Shown one piece after another: positions 36,840-44,985 of a stretch of DNA of 64,000 bases. Location of the stretch: positions 124,001 to 188,000 of the forward strand of contig JAROAZ010000009.1 of the NCBI GenBank assembly GCA_029432775.1, given 5' to 3'. A program made the translations under genes and the position numbers. The notes under the pieces are model-generated. The model searched no databases. It saw nothing but the letters and a program-made list of their open reading frames with translations, and had not been told where the DNA came from. The stretch comes from Pontiellaceae bacterium B12227 (GTDB taxonomy: Bacteria > Verrucomicrobiota > Kiritimatiellia > Kiritimatiellales > Pontiellaceae). The stretch's first letter is position 1. The number at the start of each line of letters is the position of its first letter.

Positions 36840-39800
36840 TTATGCGGCGCCGGCCCGCTTTTCATCATCGTTATTCGGCATAATAATTTCCGAGCCGGTT
36901 CGTTTGAACGGAAAATGAATGCGCATGGCGGTGACACCGGCATCGCGGAACTCCAGTTCAAACGTTCCGCCGAGCAGTTTGATGTAGCGCCGAGCGAGTG
37001 TCAGGCCGTGCTTCAGGTCAATCTTGGATTCTGTTTCGCCGCCGAAAATTCCTTCAAGCAGTTCGTCATGTTTGTCGGTCGGTGTGTACGCCAGTTCAAA
37101 GGAAACCTGCACCGTTTCCGTGTCGGAAGATGCGCGGGTGGCGTGCAGCCCGAGCCGACCTTTTTCTGTTTTTTCCAGGGCATAGCCCAACAGGATGGAG
37201 AAGGTTTTCCGGAGTTTATCCCGGTCTGCAATAATATGTTTCGGGACATTATTGGAGGCCTGATACTGAGCGAAACTGACGGCGAAAAATAAGTTGTTCG
37301 ATTCCGCGCGATGGGTGAACTGCTCATCGATGTCTGTCATCAATTTGTGCAGGTCCAGCTCGCCTTCCTCCAAACCGTCTTTTTTCCCGCTCAATTGCAT
37401 CAGTTCGGCTCTGTAGCCCATGCTGTCGATCAGGTTTTTGCAACTGTAGTTGGCTCGCGCTAGTTGTTTGCGCTGATCTTCGGGGATGTTCTCTGAGTTG
37501 CTCAGCAACCGGGTGGCGTTAACCACAGGGTCCAGTGAAGACTGAACGGTGTCGTTCAGTTCATCCACGAGCGAGTCGTTCAGGCTGTTGATTTGTTTCA
37601 TCTCCTCGATCGATTTCTTAACCTCGAGTTCGTGTTCTTCGTTCAGCGCTGCAATGCGGTTCTCAAACTCTTTCAGTTCAGCAGAAATTGTTTCGAGTTT
37701 CTCTTTCAGTTCGGCAATTACTTTTTCACGCTGTTTTATGGTGGCTTCAGCAAGTTTCAGCTCGGTGGACAAGTGCTCTTCATTTTCTTTTGAGCGGTTG
37801 GACTGCTGTTTTAATTCGTTCGACTGCTGTTCAATACGAGCGCTGGCTCTTTCCTGATTCGCTTTGAGGGTGACCTGTAGCTCCCGGAGTTTTTTCTCCG
37901 CCTCGTACCGATGATCGGTTTCATCTTTAAGCGTGCTGTTTAATTTTTTGATTTCAGCCTTATGATTTTTAATCCATTCAGCCATTTCGGCTTCGCGGTT
38001 ATGCAGCATTTCTTCCGACCGCTGGAGCTTTTTTAATTCCGCTTTCAATTCGCCTGTGCTTCGGGCAATCAGGTCGTCCTGCCCATTGGAAAGGTCTTCA
38101 AATTTTTGCTGGGAAGCCTTATAGGCATCCACCATCTTGCGATATTCATGAGCTGCTTTTGCCAGTTCTTTCGAGCGGGTATCCAGGGCCTCTTTCAACT
38201 CCGTTTTTTCGTCATTGATATCATCGATTGAAAGCTGAAGTTTGGCTTCTGTTTTCTCGAGGGTTTCAAGTTGTTTCCTGAGATCCTCGGTTTCTTCTGC
38301 TATAAGGCTGGATTGCTCGCTGGTCAGCTGCTTGAGTCTGGCTTGAGTTTTCTCGAGTTCCGCTTCGGTTTTCTGTTGCTCCTGCTGCGCCTTCCTGAGG
38401 AAGTTTTCACTGACCCGAAGTTTTTCTGCCAGCTGTTCCTTTTCGTGCTCTAAATCGCCTGCTTTTTTCCGAAGCTTCACTTCGTCCAGGCGAATGCCGG
38501 CAATATTGAGGTTCAGCTTCTGTGTTTCGCGGTCGAGGAGTGCCTGCTGCTGTTTGGTGAGTTGCTCCATTTTCTGTTCGATCTGGTTTTTCTCTACTTC
38601 GACACCTTCGCGCGCCTGAATCTGTTCCTCGAATTCCCGGGCTTTCAGGTGCAGGGTGCTTTCCAGTTCTTTAATTCGTTGCTCCAGATCTTTTTCGTGT
38701 TTGCGCAGGGCTTTTTCCCGAATCTGCTTTTTCGCCAGTTCCGTTTTAATGGCTTTGGTTTCCTCCTCCAGACGCTGGTTGAAGTTGGACCGGATTTCAT
38801 CGAGCTCTTCTGTTGACCGGATCAGTTTTTCAGCGGTTGTTTTACGTTCCGCAATTTCGGCATCAAGTTCGGTTGCGTGCCGGGCCGTCATCCGCTTGAC
38901 CTGTTCCTGCGTACTTTCGAGGAATTCTTTTGTCCGGTGGAGCTGTTTCTCCGCTTTCTTCCGGTCGCTCTGTTCGGTCTTAAAGGCCGCGGCGTGTTCT
39001 GCATTCAGTTTTTCGAGTTCCTGTTCCCGGTTTTCGGTCAGTTTGCTGAGCTCTTCTTTGGCATGTTCAAGAGCGGTCTGAGCCTGCGCCAGATTCGTTT
39101 CCGAGTGCTCACGGCGGACCGTTTCCTGTTCATAATGTTCTGTAAGTTTTGCCAGATTCTCCTCGAGTTTAAGGAGTTCATCTTCCTTGATCTGGAGGAG
39201 TTCCTCCCATTTTCTTCGCTTATCGGTTTCATTATCCAGATCGGCAAGTCGTTTAGACAGCTGCTCTTCCAACTGCTGCTTTCTTGCCAACAGACCCTGT
39301 TCATTTCGCAGCAGGGTCTCTTCCGTGCGCTTCTGTTCGGCCAGTGCATTGAGGAATTCATGTTCTTTAGCAATTTTTTCAGCTTCGGCCGTATTTACTT
39401 TCTTGTTGGCCTCGGCCAGCGAGGCGGCTGTTTGGGTCTGTTCCTGCCTGGATTCAGCCAGCGCGTTCTGTGTGTTACCGAGCCGGATCTCGAGTTCAGA
39501 ACATTTGCCAAGGGTTTCCGCCTCTTTTTTCTTCCGGTCGGAAATGTCGAGCGACAGGCTGATGATGCCTTCCACCAATCCATCGTTGGAAACGAGAGGG
39601 GCCTGGTGATTTTCCAGCCAGCCTTTTTTGCCATGGACTTCGTAGGTGCGTTCACAACGCATCAATTTACCGGATTTCATGGCTTCAATGGCCAAATGGT
39701 CGTGATCGCGAGGTGTTGCAGGCATGACTTCAAAGATGGTTTTTCCAATCCATTCTTCCTGCTGGATGCCGGTGCGGTCGGCCAGTTTCTGACTGGCATA

Positions 39801-41012
39801 GAGATACCGGCAGCGGGTGTCTTTCACATGGATGTCGGCCGGCAGGGAGTTGAGAATGCGGTGCATAAAGCTGGCCCTGCTGGAGAGTTCGTTTATTTCC
39901 CGTTTTTGTTTAGAAATGTTCCGTTGTGTTCCCCAGATTCCAACCAGTTTGTTGTCTTCAATAATCCCGACCACATTATTCAGCATGTTCAGCCGGTTCC
40001 CGTTAGGGTCCTGACGCACAGATTCTGTATCAATGCTCTGGAATCCTTCATGGATGAAGGTCTGAACCGACGCCGCAGATCTAAAGGGACCGCATCCGTC
40101 TTTCAGTTGCCCAATTGTTTTACCTTGGAGCTCAGCAGGATTGGCACCGTACAGTGCTGCAAACGTATCGCTGCAGTTGCTCAGCGTCATGGTATTCAGA
40201 ATTTGTTCCGAAAGCCGTTCGGGTTTTGAGCTGAGCGGGATGGGGGAATCCGGCATCAGCCGGTAGAAACCTTCAACGGCTTCGGAAACAAAGTGTTCAA
40301 ACCGGGCCGTTTCGGCCTGGTGCAGGAGGGTCTGATTGTGGAAGGGGGTCACATCGGTTACCCAGCCGATATAGCTTTCTACATCTTTATAGGCATCGAG
40401 CACTTTATTGGCCTTGCAGACCACGAGCGTTTCCTGCCCTTTGGAGCGGAGAAAGCGAAACTGGTGTTCGAAGAAATTCTCACCGTTGTTAACAAACTCT
40501 TCCCAGGCACTTGCAAATGCATTTTTGTCCTCGGGATGGATGGCGCATTCCAATCCTTCTTTTAGGGCTTTTTTGGGATATAGGCCGGTGATTTCCTGAA
40601 GGGCGGTGTTGATGTAGGTGCATTTTCCTGCGAGATCCAACTGAAACATCCCGACATTGGCTTCAAACAGAATGTTGGTGTAGCGGGTCGATGTTTCCTG
40701 ATGTTCGCTCTTTTCCTGTTCGAGCTGCTGGCTGGTTTCTGTAAGGCGATGGCGTGTAACCCCGAGTTCGGTCGTTACATCATCCAGTTCTTTAGAGGCC
40801 GTATTAAAGCGCCGCTGGAAGATGAAAAACATGGAAACAGACAGTATGAGAAGGGTGCCGATGATCAGATAGGCCGTCATGCTCATTTCTACCGGAATGA
40901 TGATGGCTTGCTGGCGTTGGGCATGACCGATGATTGGAAAAAGAGTGGCGGCCAGCAGGACCACGTTCTTAAGAGGAAGGGGCTTCGATGGTCGTCTGTT
41001 GTGTGAATTCAT
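36840..41012 (-). CDS. Giant PAS/coiled-coil membrane protein with degenerate histidine-kinase end
   Basis: A 1390-residue protein. A signal/anchor region and a transmembrane helix (TAYLIIGTLLILSVSMFFIF) are followed by three PAS-like domains (~110-230, ~240-375, ~385-500). A coiled coil of roughly 650 residues, very rich in Glu/Lys/Gln, comes next. The last ~220 residues resemble a histidine kinase but look dead: the phosphoacceptor region reads VDELNDTVQSSLDPV with no histidine, the N box ILLGYALEK lacks the Mg-binding asparagine, and the glycine box is reduced to KHGLTLARRYIKLLGG. It may be a sensor scaffold. A sigma-54-type promoter lies upstream (41059-41075). Confidence 0.85.
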   Translation of the reverse strand: MNSHNRRPSKPLPLKNVVLLAATLFPIIGHAQRQQAIIIPVEMSMTAYLIIGTLLILSVSMFFIFQRRFNTASKELDDVTTELGVTRHRLTETSQQLEQEKSEHQETSTRYTNILFEANVGMFQLDLAGKCTYINTALQEITGLYPKKALKEGLECAIHPEDKNAFASAWEEFVNNGENFFEHQFRFLRSKGQETLVVCKANKVLDAYKDVESYIGWVTDVTPFHNQTLLHQAETARFEHFVSEAVEGFYRLMPDSPIPLSSKPERLSEQILNTMTLSNCSDTFAALYGANPAELQGKTIGQLKDGCGPFRSAASVQTFIHEGFQSIDTESVRQDPNGNRLNMLNNVVGIIEDNKLVGIWGTQRNISKQKREINELSSRASFMHRILNSLPADIHVKDTRCRYLYASQKLADRTGIQQEEWIGKTIFEVMPATPRDHDHLAIEAMKSGKLMRCERTYEVHGKKGWLENHQAPLVSNDGLVEGIISLSLDISDRKKKEAETLGKCSELEIRLGNTQNALAESRQEQTQTAASLAEANKKVNTAEAEKIAKEHEFLNALAEQKRTEETLLRNEQGLLARKQQLEEQLSKRLADLDNETDKRRKWEELLQIKEDELLKLEENLAKLTEHYEQETVRREHSETNLAQAQTALEHAKEELSKLTENREQELEKLNAEHAAAFKTEQSDRKKAEKQLHRTKEFLESTQEQVKRMTARHATELDAEIAERKTTAEKLIRSTEELDEIRSNFNQRLEEETKAIKTELAKKQIREKALRKHEKDLEQRIKELESTLHLKAREFEEQIQAREGVEVEKNQIEQKMEQLTKQQQALLDRETQKLNLNIAGIRLDEVKLRKKAGDLEHEKEQLAEKLRVSENFLRKAQQEQQKTEAELEKTQARLKQLTSEQSSLIAEETEDLRKQLETLEKTEAKLQLSIDDINDEKTELKEALDTRSKELAKAAHEYRKMVDAYKASQQKFEDLSNGQDDLIARSTGELKAELKKLQRSEEMLHNREAEMAEWIKNHKAEIKKLNSTLKDETDHRYEAEKKLRELQVTLKANQERASARIEQQSNELKQQSNRSKENEEHLSTELKLAEATIKQREKVIAELKEKLETISAELKEFENRIAALNEEHELEVKKSIEEMKQINSLNDSLVDELNDTVQSSLDPVVNATRLLSNSENIPEDQRKQLARANYSCKNLIDSMGYRAELMQLSGKKDGLEEGELDLHKLMTDIDEQFTHRAESNNLFFAVSFAQYQASNNVPKHIIADRDKLRKTFSILLGYALEKTEKGRLGLHATRASSDTETVQVSFELAYTPTDKHDELLEGIFGGETESKIDLKHGLTLARRYIKLLGGTFELEFRDAGVTAMRIHFPFKRTGSEIIMPNNDDEKRAGAA

Positions 41013-41058
41013 ATTTTAGCCTTATTTATTCAGCCTATATTGCTGTCTGCTCTTGAAA

Positions 41059-41075
41059 AGCATCTTATGTGCCAA
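41059..41075 (-). promoter_or_regulatory. Sigma-54-type promoter for the PAS/coiled-coil gene
   Basis: Minus strand TTGGCACATAAGATGCT has GG and GC exactly 12 apart and TGGCAC intact (sigma-54 consensus TGGCAC-N5-TTGCW; the -12 box reads ATGCT). Predicted start of transcription is about 36 bp before the ATG. Confidence 0.7.
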
Positions 41076-41241
41076 TGGGGCGCTTAAGGGGCTTTAATGC
41101 TGATTGAATTGGGGTTTGAAAGAAGAGGGGAATGAACTGTCTTCCCGGGGTTGTAAAATTCAGCCGTGCAGGTGAGGTTCCGCTCATGAACGGCGGCGGT
41201 TTTTTGAGAATCTGAACGAACGATCCGATTTTTTTCGGGAG

Positions 41242-41276
41242 CAATAAAAAACGGCATGCCGAGGAGGGCATGCCGT
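41242..41276 (-). terminator. Terminator of the secreted-protein gene
   Basis: ACGGCATGCC (41251-41260) and GGCATGCCGT (41267-41276) form a perfect 10-bp stem with a 6-base loop. On the minus strand it is followed by TTTTTTATT. Confidence 0.88.
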
Positions 41277-41281
41277 CTTCT

Positions 41282-41313
41282 TTCCAAAGATTGGAAATTT
41301 CCAATGTTCGGAA
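41282..41313. repeat. Two adjacent TTCCAA/TTGGAA palindromes
   Basis: An exact copy (41282-41296) and a one-base variant TTCCAATGTTCGGAA (41299-41313) lie 2 bp apart, between a gene stop and its terminator, the same position as the copy after htpG. Confidence 0.8.
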
Positions 41314-41322
41314 GCGTGATTT

Positions 41323-42513
41323 TTAAGAATCAGTATCTTCGGTGGCCGGTGCACGGCGCAGAATCAGAAGGGCGACTCCGACAAATGCAATATAGCCGGC
41401 GAGTCGGTTCCCTGAGGAATCAGTATCCGGTGTTTCGGAAGAAACGCCTTTCTGCTGCATCAACGCAGCCATTGCACTGCCACCACTTGAAGCAGGAGTC
41501 GCAGGAGCAACAGAGGGAGCAGTCGGCGGAGCAGAGGCCGGGCCGGAGCGCATCGTTTTCAACAGCGATTCCAGTTTGCGCGGCTGTGAACCACTGCTGG
41601 CAATGGTTGAAGCCGAGGAGATCCGGTCGATCGCGGCAAGCAGCGCTTCTTTGGTTTTGACGCTGGAGTCATTCCGTTCATCTTCGGCCCGGATGATCAC
41701 CAGTTTGTCCTGGATGATCGGCGCGGTGAGGCGGCAACCCGGAGCTGCAACCAGCCGGTCTTTCTGAATCATGGATTTCAGCGCCTTCTTCTTTCCTGAA
41801 ACGGGCATGGCATATTCGAAACGCAGCGTGCCTGCATCGCCCAGAATCAGACGGCGACTGGGATCGGCCAGAAATGCTTCAAACGGATTTTCTTTTGTTT
41901 CAATACGAACGGTACCACCTAGAATGTGAATTTCTGCAGAGCCGCCTTCCGAAGCTTTGGTCGAAAGCTCCAGCCCGGTGATGCGATAGGTGGAGTGGCC
42001 TTTAACAAACACCTGGCCTGTTCCGTTTCCTGCATTACCGACGCTCAGTGCACCCGTGACATTTGCACGGTCTTTAAGGGTGAGTGAACCTTTGCTTGCC
42101 GAAGTTCCAAAGCCCTTGGCGGAGAGTGCAATACGACCGTTCAAAGATAGATTATCGTTGAGTGTCATATTTGCAAATCCGGTAGCAGACGCAGGAATGT
42201 TCACCGTGCGCTGGTGGGGGATCTGGTTCCAGAGATTAATGTTACCATTTCCCTGCAGCGATAGTTCCTCGCCATAAAGGTGCATGCCGTTATTCAACTG
42301 AACCGTGCTGTTCACGTTGATCACGCTGATTGGTTCACGGAAATGTGCTGCTTCCTGACCGGTCGGAACGTGTTTCTGCTTCCACTTATACTGATCATTC
42401 CAATCGACTGCGGTTTCACCACCACGCCATTGGTTAACCTGTGCATGCGCTGCGACACCTCCCAGTATCACTACAGCCATTGCTCCCATAACTACTTGTC
42501 TTTGCTTCTTCAT
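41323..42513 (-). CDS. Secreted beta-rich protein with C-terminal membrane anchor
   Basis: A 396-residue protein of no recognised family. Signal peptide QVVMGAMAVVILGGVAAHA. Residues ~30-230 are glycine/asparagine-rich with repeating short beta strands (LNDNLSLNGRIALSAKGFG), recalling a right-handed beta helix as in autotransporter/PEP-CTERM-type surface proteins. A Pro/Ala/Ser linker (SAPPTAPSVAPATPASSGG) precedes NRLAGYIAFVGVALLILRR, a C-terminal helix plus arginines like a sorting signal, though no PEP or LPxTG motif is visible. ATG 42513 follows GAGG. A sigma-54-type promoter lies upstream (42555-42571). Confidence 0.7.
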   Translation of the reverse strand: MKKQRQVVMGAMAVVILGGVAAHAQVNQWRGGETAVDWNDQYKWKQKHVPTGQEAAHFREPISVINVNSTVQLNNGMHLYGEELSLQGNGNINLWNQIPHQRTVNIPASATGFANMTLNDNLSLNGRIALSAKGFGTSASKGSLTLKDRANVTGALSVGNAGNGTGQVFVKGHSTYRITGLELSTKASEGGSAEIHILGGTVRIETKENPFEAFLADPSRRLILGDAGTLRFEYAMPVSGKKKALKSMIQKDRLVAAPGCRLTAPIIQDKLVIIRAEDERNDSSVKTKEALLAAIDRISSASTIASSGSQPRKLESLLKTMRSGPASAPPTAPSVAPATPASSGGSAMAALMQQKGVSSETPDTDSSGNRLAGYIAFVGVALLILRRAPATEDTDS

Positions 42514-42554
42514 TAGTAACCTCACTTTTCCCTAACTGGAGATGCAGGATATGA

Positions 42555-42571
42555 AGCAAGTAGCGTGCCGG
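42555..42571 (-). promoter_or_regulatory. Sigma-54-type promoter for the secreted-protein gene
   Basis: Minus strand CCGGCACGCTACTTGCT: GGCAC, five bases, TTGCT, with GG and GC 12 apart. Only the T before GG differs from the consensus. The ATG is about 31 bp after the predicted start of transcription. Confidence 0.75.
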
Positions 42572-42629
42572 GTTTTGCCGAATCGTAAATACTGAAAATT
42601 TTTAAGTGAATATATTCGGCTTTCATTTC

Positions 42630-42646
42630 TTGGCATGCGAGTTGCT
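42630..42646 (+). promoter_or_regulatory. Sigma-54-type promoter for the three-gene operon
   Basis: TTGGCATGCGAGTTGCT: TGGCA, six bases, TTGCT, with GG and GC 12 apart (C to T in the last base of TGGCAC). It points away from the promoter at 42555-42571, so one bound activator in the 60 bp between could serve both. Predicted leader about 40 nt. Confidence 0.75.
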
Positions 42647-42696
42647 AGAATGGGATGCAGATTTGAAATGAAACAATAGAAGGTTAGGGAAAAACC

Positions 42697-43443
42697 ATGA
42701 GTGCAGTTAATAAATGCTTAGTATCAAAGGATAGCGGCAGACTCCAGATTCCGTATCAGGATTATGTTGCCCTGGTGGAAAAGGCTAAAGAGGGCGAGCG
42801 CATGCGCCTTGTTAAAAAGAGCGTGATTGCAAGCCTGCAGAACTTTCTGGGAGGAGAGTGCCAGGTCCATGAAGTCAGCGAAAAGATCGATAATGCCCGT
42901 ACAGATCTGAAGCCGGAAGCACCAGTTTCGAAGAAAGTGTCCGTTGAATTCGGTTCAGAGACCTCTGCTCCTGAAAAGGAAGAAGCACCGGCGCCGGTAA
43001 AGCCGGCTGCGAAAGCGCCGGCCGTAAACGGCCGCGGCAGCAGTGATGGCATTCAGGTGCCGCCGATTAAGAAGGATGTTTCGGTACATTTTAACTCAAT
43101 CGACGAGTCGGGCCGTTTGTTCAATGTTTTCAAACAGTATTATGCCTGTCTGAATGATTCCTGCGGAGGAACTGTTCGCGTCACCATGAAAGACGGGTTC
43201 TGCAGTCTGTGGAATTATGACGAGTGGGAAGAATTTGCCTTCGTCGATATTTTTGAAGGTCAGCTGCGCATTGCACTCGACCCGCGCTACACCGAAGCAC
43301 TTCAGTCTCTGAATCTGTGCGAAGTGCCGCGCCTGCTTTCCAGTCGCCGTAATCTGGTTTGTGTCCAGGTAGACGATTTGAATAACACCATGCTGGATGT
43401 TCTGGTCAAAGCCTTTGAAGAGGTTGGCCTGACTGCCGGTTAG
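42697..43443 (+). CDS. Unrecognised 248-residue protein, first gene of sigma-54-type operon
   Basis: Soluble protein without a known family. The N-terminal ~40 residues (GRLQIPYQDYVALVEKAKEG) resemble the core of the 54-residue protein at the end of the same operon (QMPITDYEKIIKSAKDA). A Pro/Ala/Lys linker (~90-115) leads to a folded C-terminal half (~125-248) with several cysteines (YYACLNDSCGG, GFCSLWNYDEWEEF, LNLCEVPRLL). No catalytic motif is evident. The next gene starts 18 bp after the stop, with a similar Ala/Pro/Lys-rich segment, so the two proteins may interact. Confidence 0.75.
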   Translation: MSAVNKCLVSKDSGRLQIPYQDYVALVEKAKEGERMRLVKKSVIASLQNFLGGECQVHEVSEKIDNARTDLKPEAPVSKKVSVEFGSETSAPEKEEAPAPVKPAAKAPAVNGRGSSDGIQVPPIKKDVSVHFNSIDESGRLFNVFKQYYACLNDSCGGTVRVTMKDGFCSLWNYDEWEEFAFVDIFEGQLRIALDPRYTEALQSLNLCEVPRLLSSRRNLVCVQVDDLNNTMLDVLVKAFEEVGLTAG

Positions 43444-43461
43444 GAATAGGGAGAAAAAACA

Positions 43462-44574
43462 ATGAATAAAACAAAAAACATCATCATGATTGCGGTTGCG
43501 GCCGCAGTGCTTGTGGCATTGAACGTGGGAGTGTTCATGGCCGCTGGTAATGGCGCAATGTCTCCAATTAACGATCTGTTACTTTGGGGCGGCTTTGTTG
43601 CGCTTAACGTAGCGTCCATTCTGTGGGCGGTCAGCTTGCTCGGCCTCCAGCCTCTGGTCGTTACACTCTCCTATGTGGCCGGCGGAGCTCTTGCATTCCT
43701 CGGAGTTCGCAGTATGCCGGATATCAGCGTAGCGGAAATCACCACGGCCGGCGCAACCTACGGAGCCTTTGGTGCTCTTGCCGTAGGCAACTTCACTACA
43801 AAAGTGAGACTGGCTTTCTTTAACAAAGGCCAGGTGCCGTTCATCTTCATCATTGTTGGGCTTCTGGTCGTGGATGGAGTGCTGAACAGCCAGGTTTCCA
43901 GTGCCGGAGTTCCGGTTCTGCTTAATGCAATTTTAATTCCGTTTATCGTGGCCGGCGCTGCAATCGGGCTGATCTGGAGTGGATTGAATCGCTTCGGCAT
44001 TGGCAAAAAACCGAGCGAAGTTCTTGCTGAAAAATCAGCCGTTCTGGAAGTCAGCCAGCCGGTGAAGGCCACGACTGCCAAATCGGCTGTTATTCCGATG
44101 CCGGATCATGCCGTCGTTGCTGAAAAGCCGGTAGCCGCTCCGCAACCGGTGAAAAAAGTGGAGCCCATTGCTCCTGCGGCAAAAGCGAAATCGGCTGCAA
44201 AAGCCAAGCCGGCTGCTAAGCCCAAGAAAGCTAAAAAGGCTGCTGCTCCGCCGAAAAAACAGGCTGTTGCTGCAAAACCGGCAGTTAAAGAAGAGCAGTT
44301 CTTCCCGCTTGAAATTGACAAGAGCGACGAGATCATTCTGCCGCCGGAAGAGAAAGCCGCTTTCGAGGTGCCTTCCTTTGATGCCGCGCTTTATGCCTCG
44401 GGATCGCAGGGCGATCAGGCCGAGGGTGGCGTGATGGTGAAAGAGCCGGCTGCTGCAGTCGAAGCTCAACCCGAAAAACCGGCGGTTGCTGAAGCCAAGC
44501 CGGAACCAGTGAAAGAAGATCGGGCCAACGACTTCCTCAGCGGCCATCTGGATCTTTTGAACAAACTGAAATAG
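43462..44574 (+). CDS. Unrecognised membrane protein with Ala/Lys/Pro-rich cytoplasmic tail
   Basis: A 370-residue protein with about six hydrophobic helices in residues 1-180 (IIMIAVAAAVLVALNVGVFMA, PLVVTLSYVAGGALAFLG, FIFIIVGLLVVDGVL and others). A ~190-residue tail of low complexity follows (KAKSAAKAKPAAKPKKAKKA), ending in an acidic stretch and DFLSGHLDLLNKLK. The basic segment could bind nucleic acid or an acidic partner. No family recognised. Middle gene of the operon started by the promoter at 42630. Confidence 0.78.
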   Translation: MNKTKNIIMIAVAAAVLVALNVGVFMAAGNGAMSPINDLLLWGGFVALNVASILWAVSLLGLQPLVVTLSYVAGGALAFLGVRSMPDISVAEITTAGATYGAFGALAVGNFTTKVRLAFFNKGQVPFIFIIVGLLVVDGVLNSQVSSAGVPVLLNAILIPFIVAGAAIGLIWSGLNRFGIGKKPSEVLAEKSAVLEVSQPVKATTAKSAVIPMPDHAVVAEKPVAAPQPVKKVEPIAPAAKAKSAAKAKPAAKPKKAKKAAAPPKKQAVAAKPAVKEEQFFPLEIDKSDEIILPPEEKAAFEVPSFDAALYASGSQGDQAEGGVMVKEPAAAVEAQPEKPAVAEAKPEPVKEDRANDFLSGHLDLLNKLK

Positions 44575-44621
44575 AAAACTGAAAAACAAAAATAAACGGT
44601 AGAAAAACCAAGGAGAAAATC

Positions 44622-44786
44622 ATGGAAAAGGACAACACACAGATATTCTACGATGGCAACGGCAATGCGGTAGCGGTACAGATGCCCATCACAGATTATG
44701 AGAAAATTATCAAGAGCGCAAAGGATGCTGTAGAAGCAAAAGATGCGATTGCTAAGGCCGTGGATGCGCTTCAGGGAGTTCTCTAA
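44622..44786 (+). CDS. 54-residue protein, third gene of the sigma-54-type operon
   Basis: A small protein with AGGAG about 7 bp before ATG 44622. It reads NAVAVQMPITDYEKIIKSAK in the middle and ends AKAVDALQGVL, so a short strand then one long helix. The core shares Q-x-P-x2-DY-x5-AK with the first protein of the operon, suggesting a common small domain. It is closely followed by a strong terminator, which supports it as the genuine last gene of the unit. Confidence 0.75.
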   Translation: MEKDNTQIFYDGNGNAVAVQMPITDYEKIIKSAKDAVEAKDAIAKAVDALQGVL

Positions 44787-44812
44787 AAGCCAAACAATTC
44801 ATCCTTACGATG

Positions 44813-44859
44813 AAGTTTTCCAATGCCTGGAACTCCAAGGCGTTGGAAAACTTTTTTTT
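44813..44859 (+). terminator. Terminator built from two palindrome-like copies
   Basis: AAGTTTTCCAATGCCTGGA (from 44813) and TCCAAGGCGTTGGAAAACTT (44834-44853) form a long stem with one mismatch and one bulge, followed by a run of T. The arms contain a copy of TTCCA-N-TGGAA and an imperfect one, as in the purE terminator. Confidence 0.88.
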
Positions 44860-44985
44860 ACCCGTTTCAATGCGATGTAAATACCTTCAGTTTGTCCATA
44901 ATTGGCAGGGAGGAACGTCCCCTTTCTGAACGCGAAAGACCGGTAAAAAATAACCGGAGATTCCGAGCGGGCGGGGGCCAACAGT

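Larger units (their letters stand above)
41013..41322. other. Gene-free 310-bp gap
   Basis: I see no convincing gene here. It holds, in order, the leader and sigma-54-type promoter of the PAS/coiled-coil gene, about 170 bp with no recognised signal, the terminator of the upstream secreted-protein gene and two palindrome copies. Confidence 0.6.

Noticed and set aside
38877..40229. Long plus-strand frames opposite the PAS/coiled-coil gene
   Set aside because: Composition (Phe, Leu, Val, Gln runs) is what the reverse complement of a Glu/Lys-rich coiled coil gives; no ribosome site or family motif.
44880..44985. A sigma-54-type promoter before the DUF1549 gene (ATTGGCAGGGAGG)
   Set aside because: The GG is present but the bases 12 further on do not give GC, so the spacing fails.
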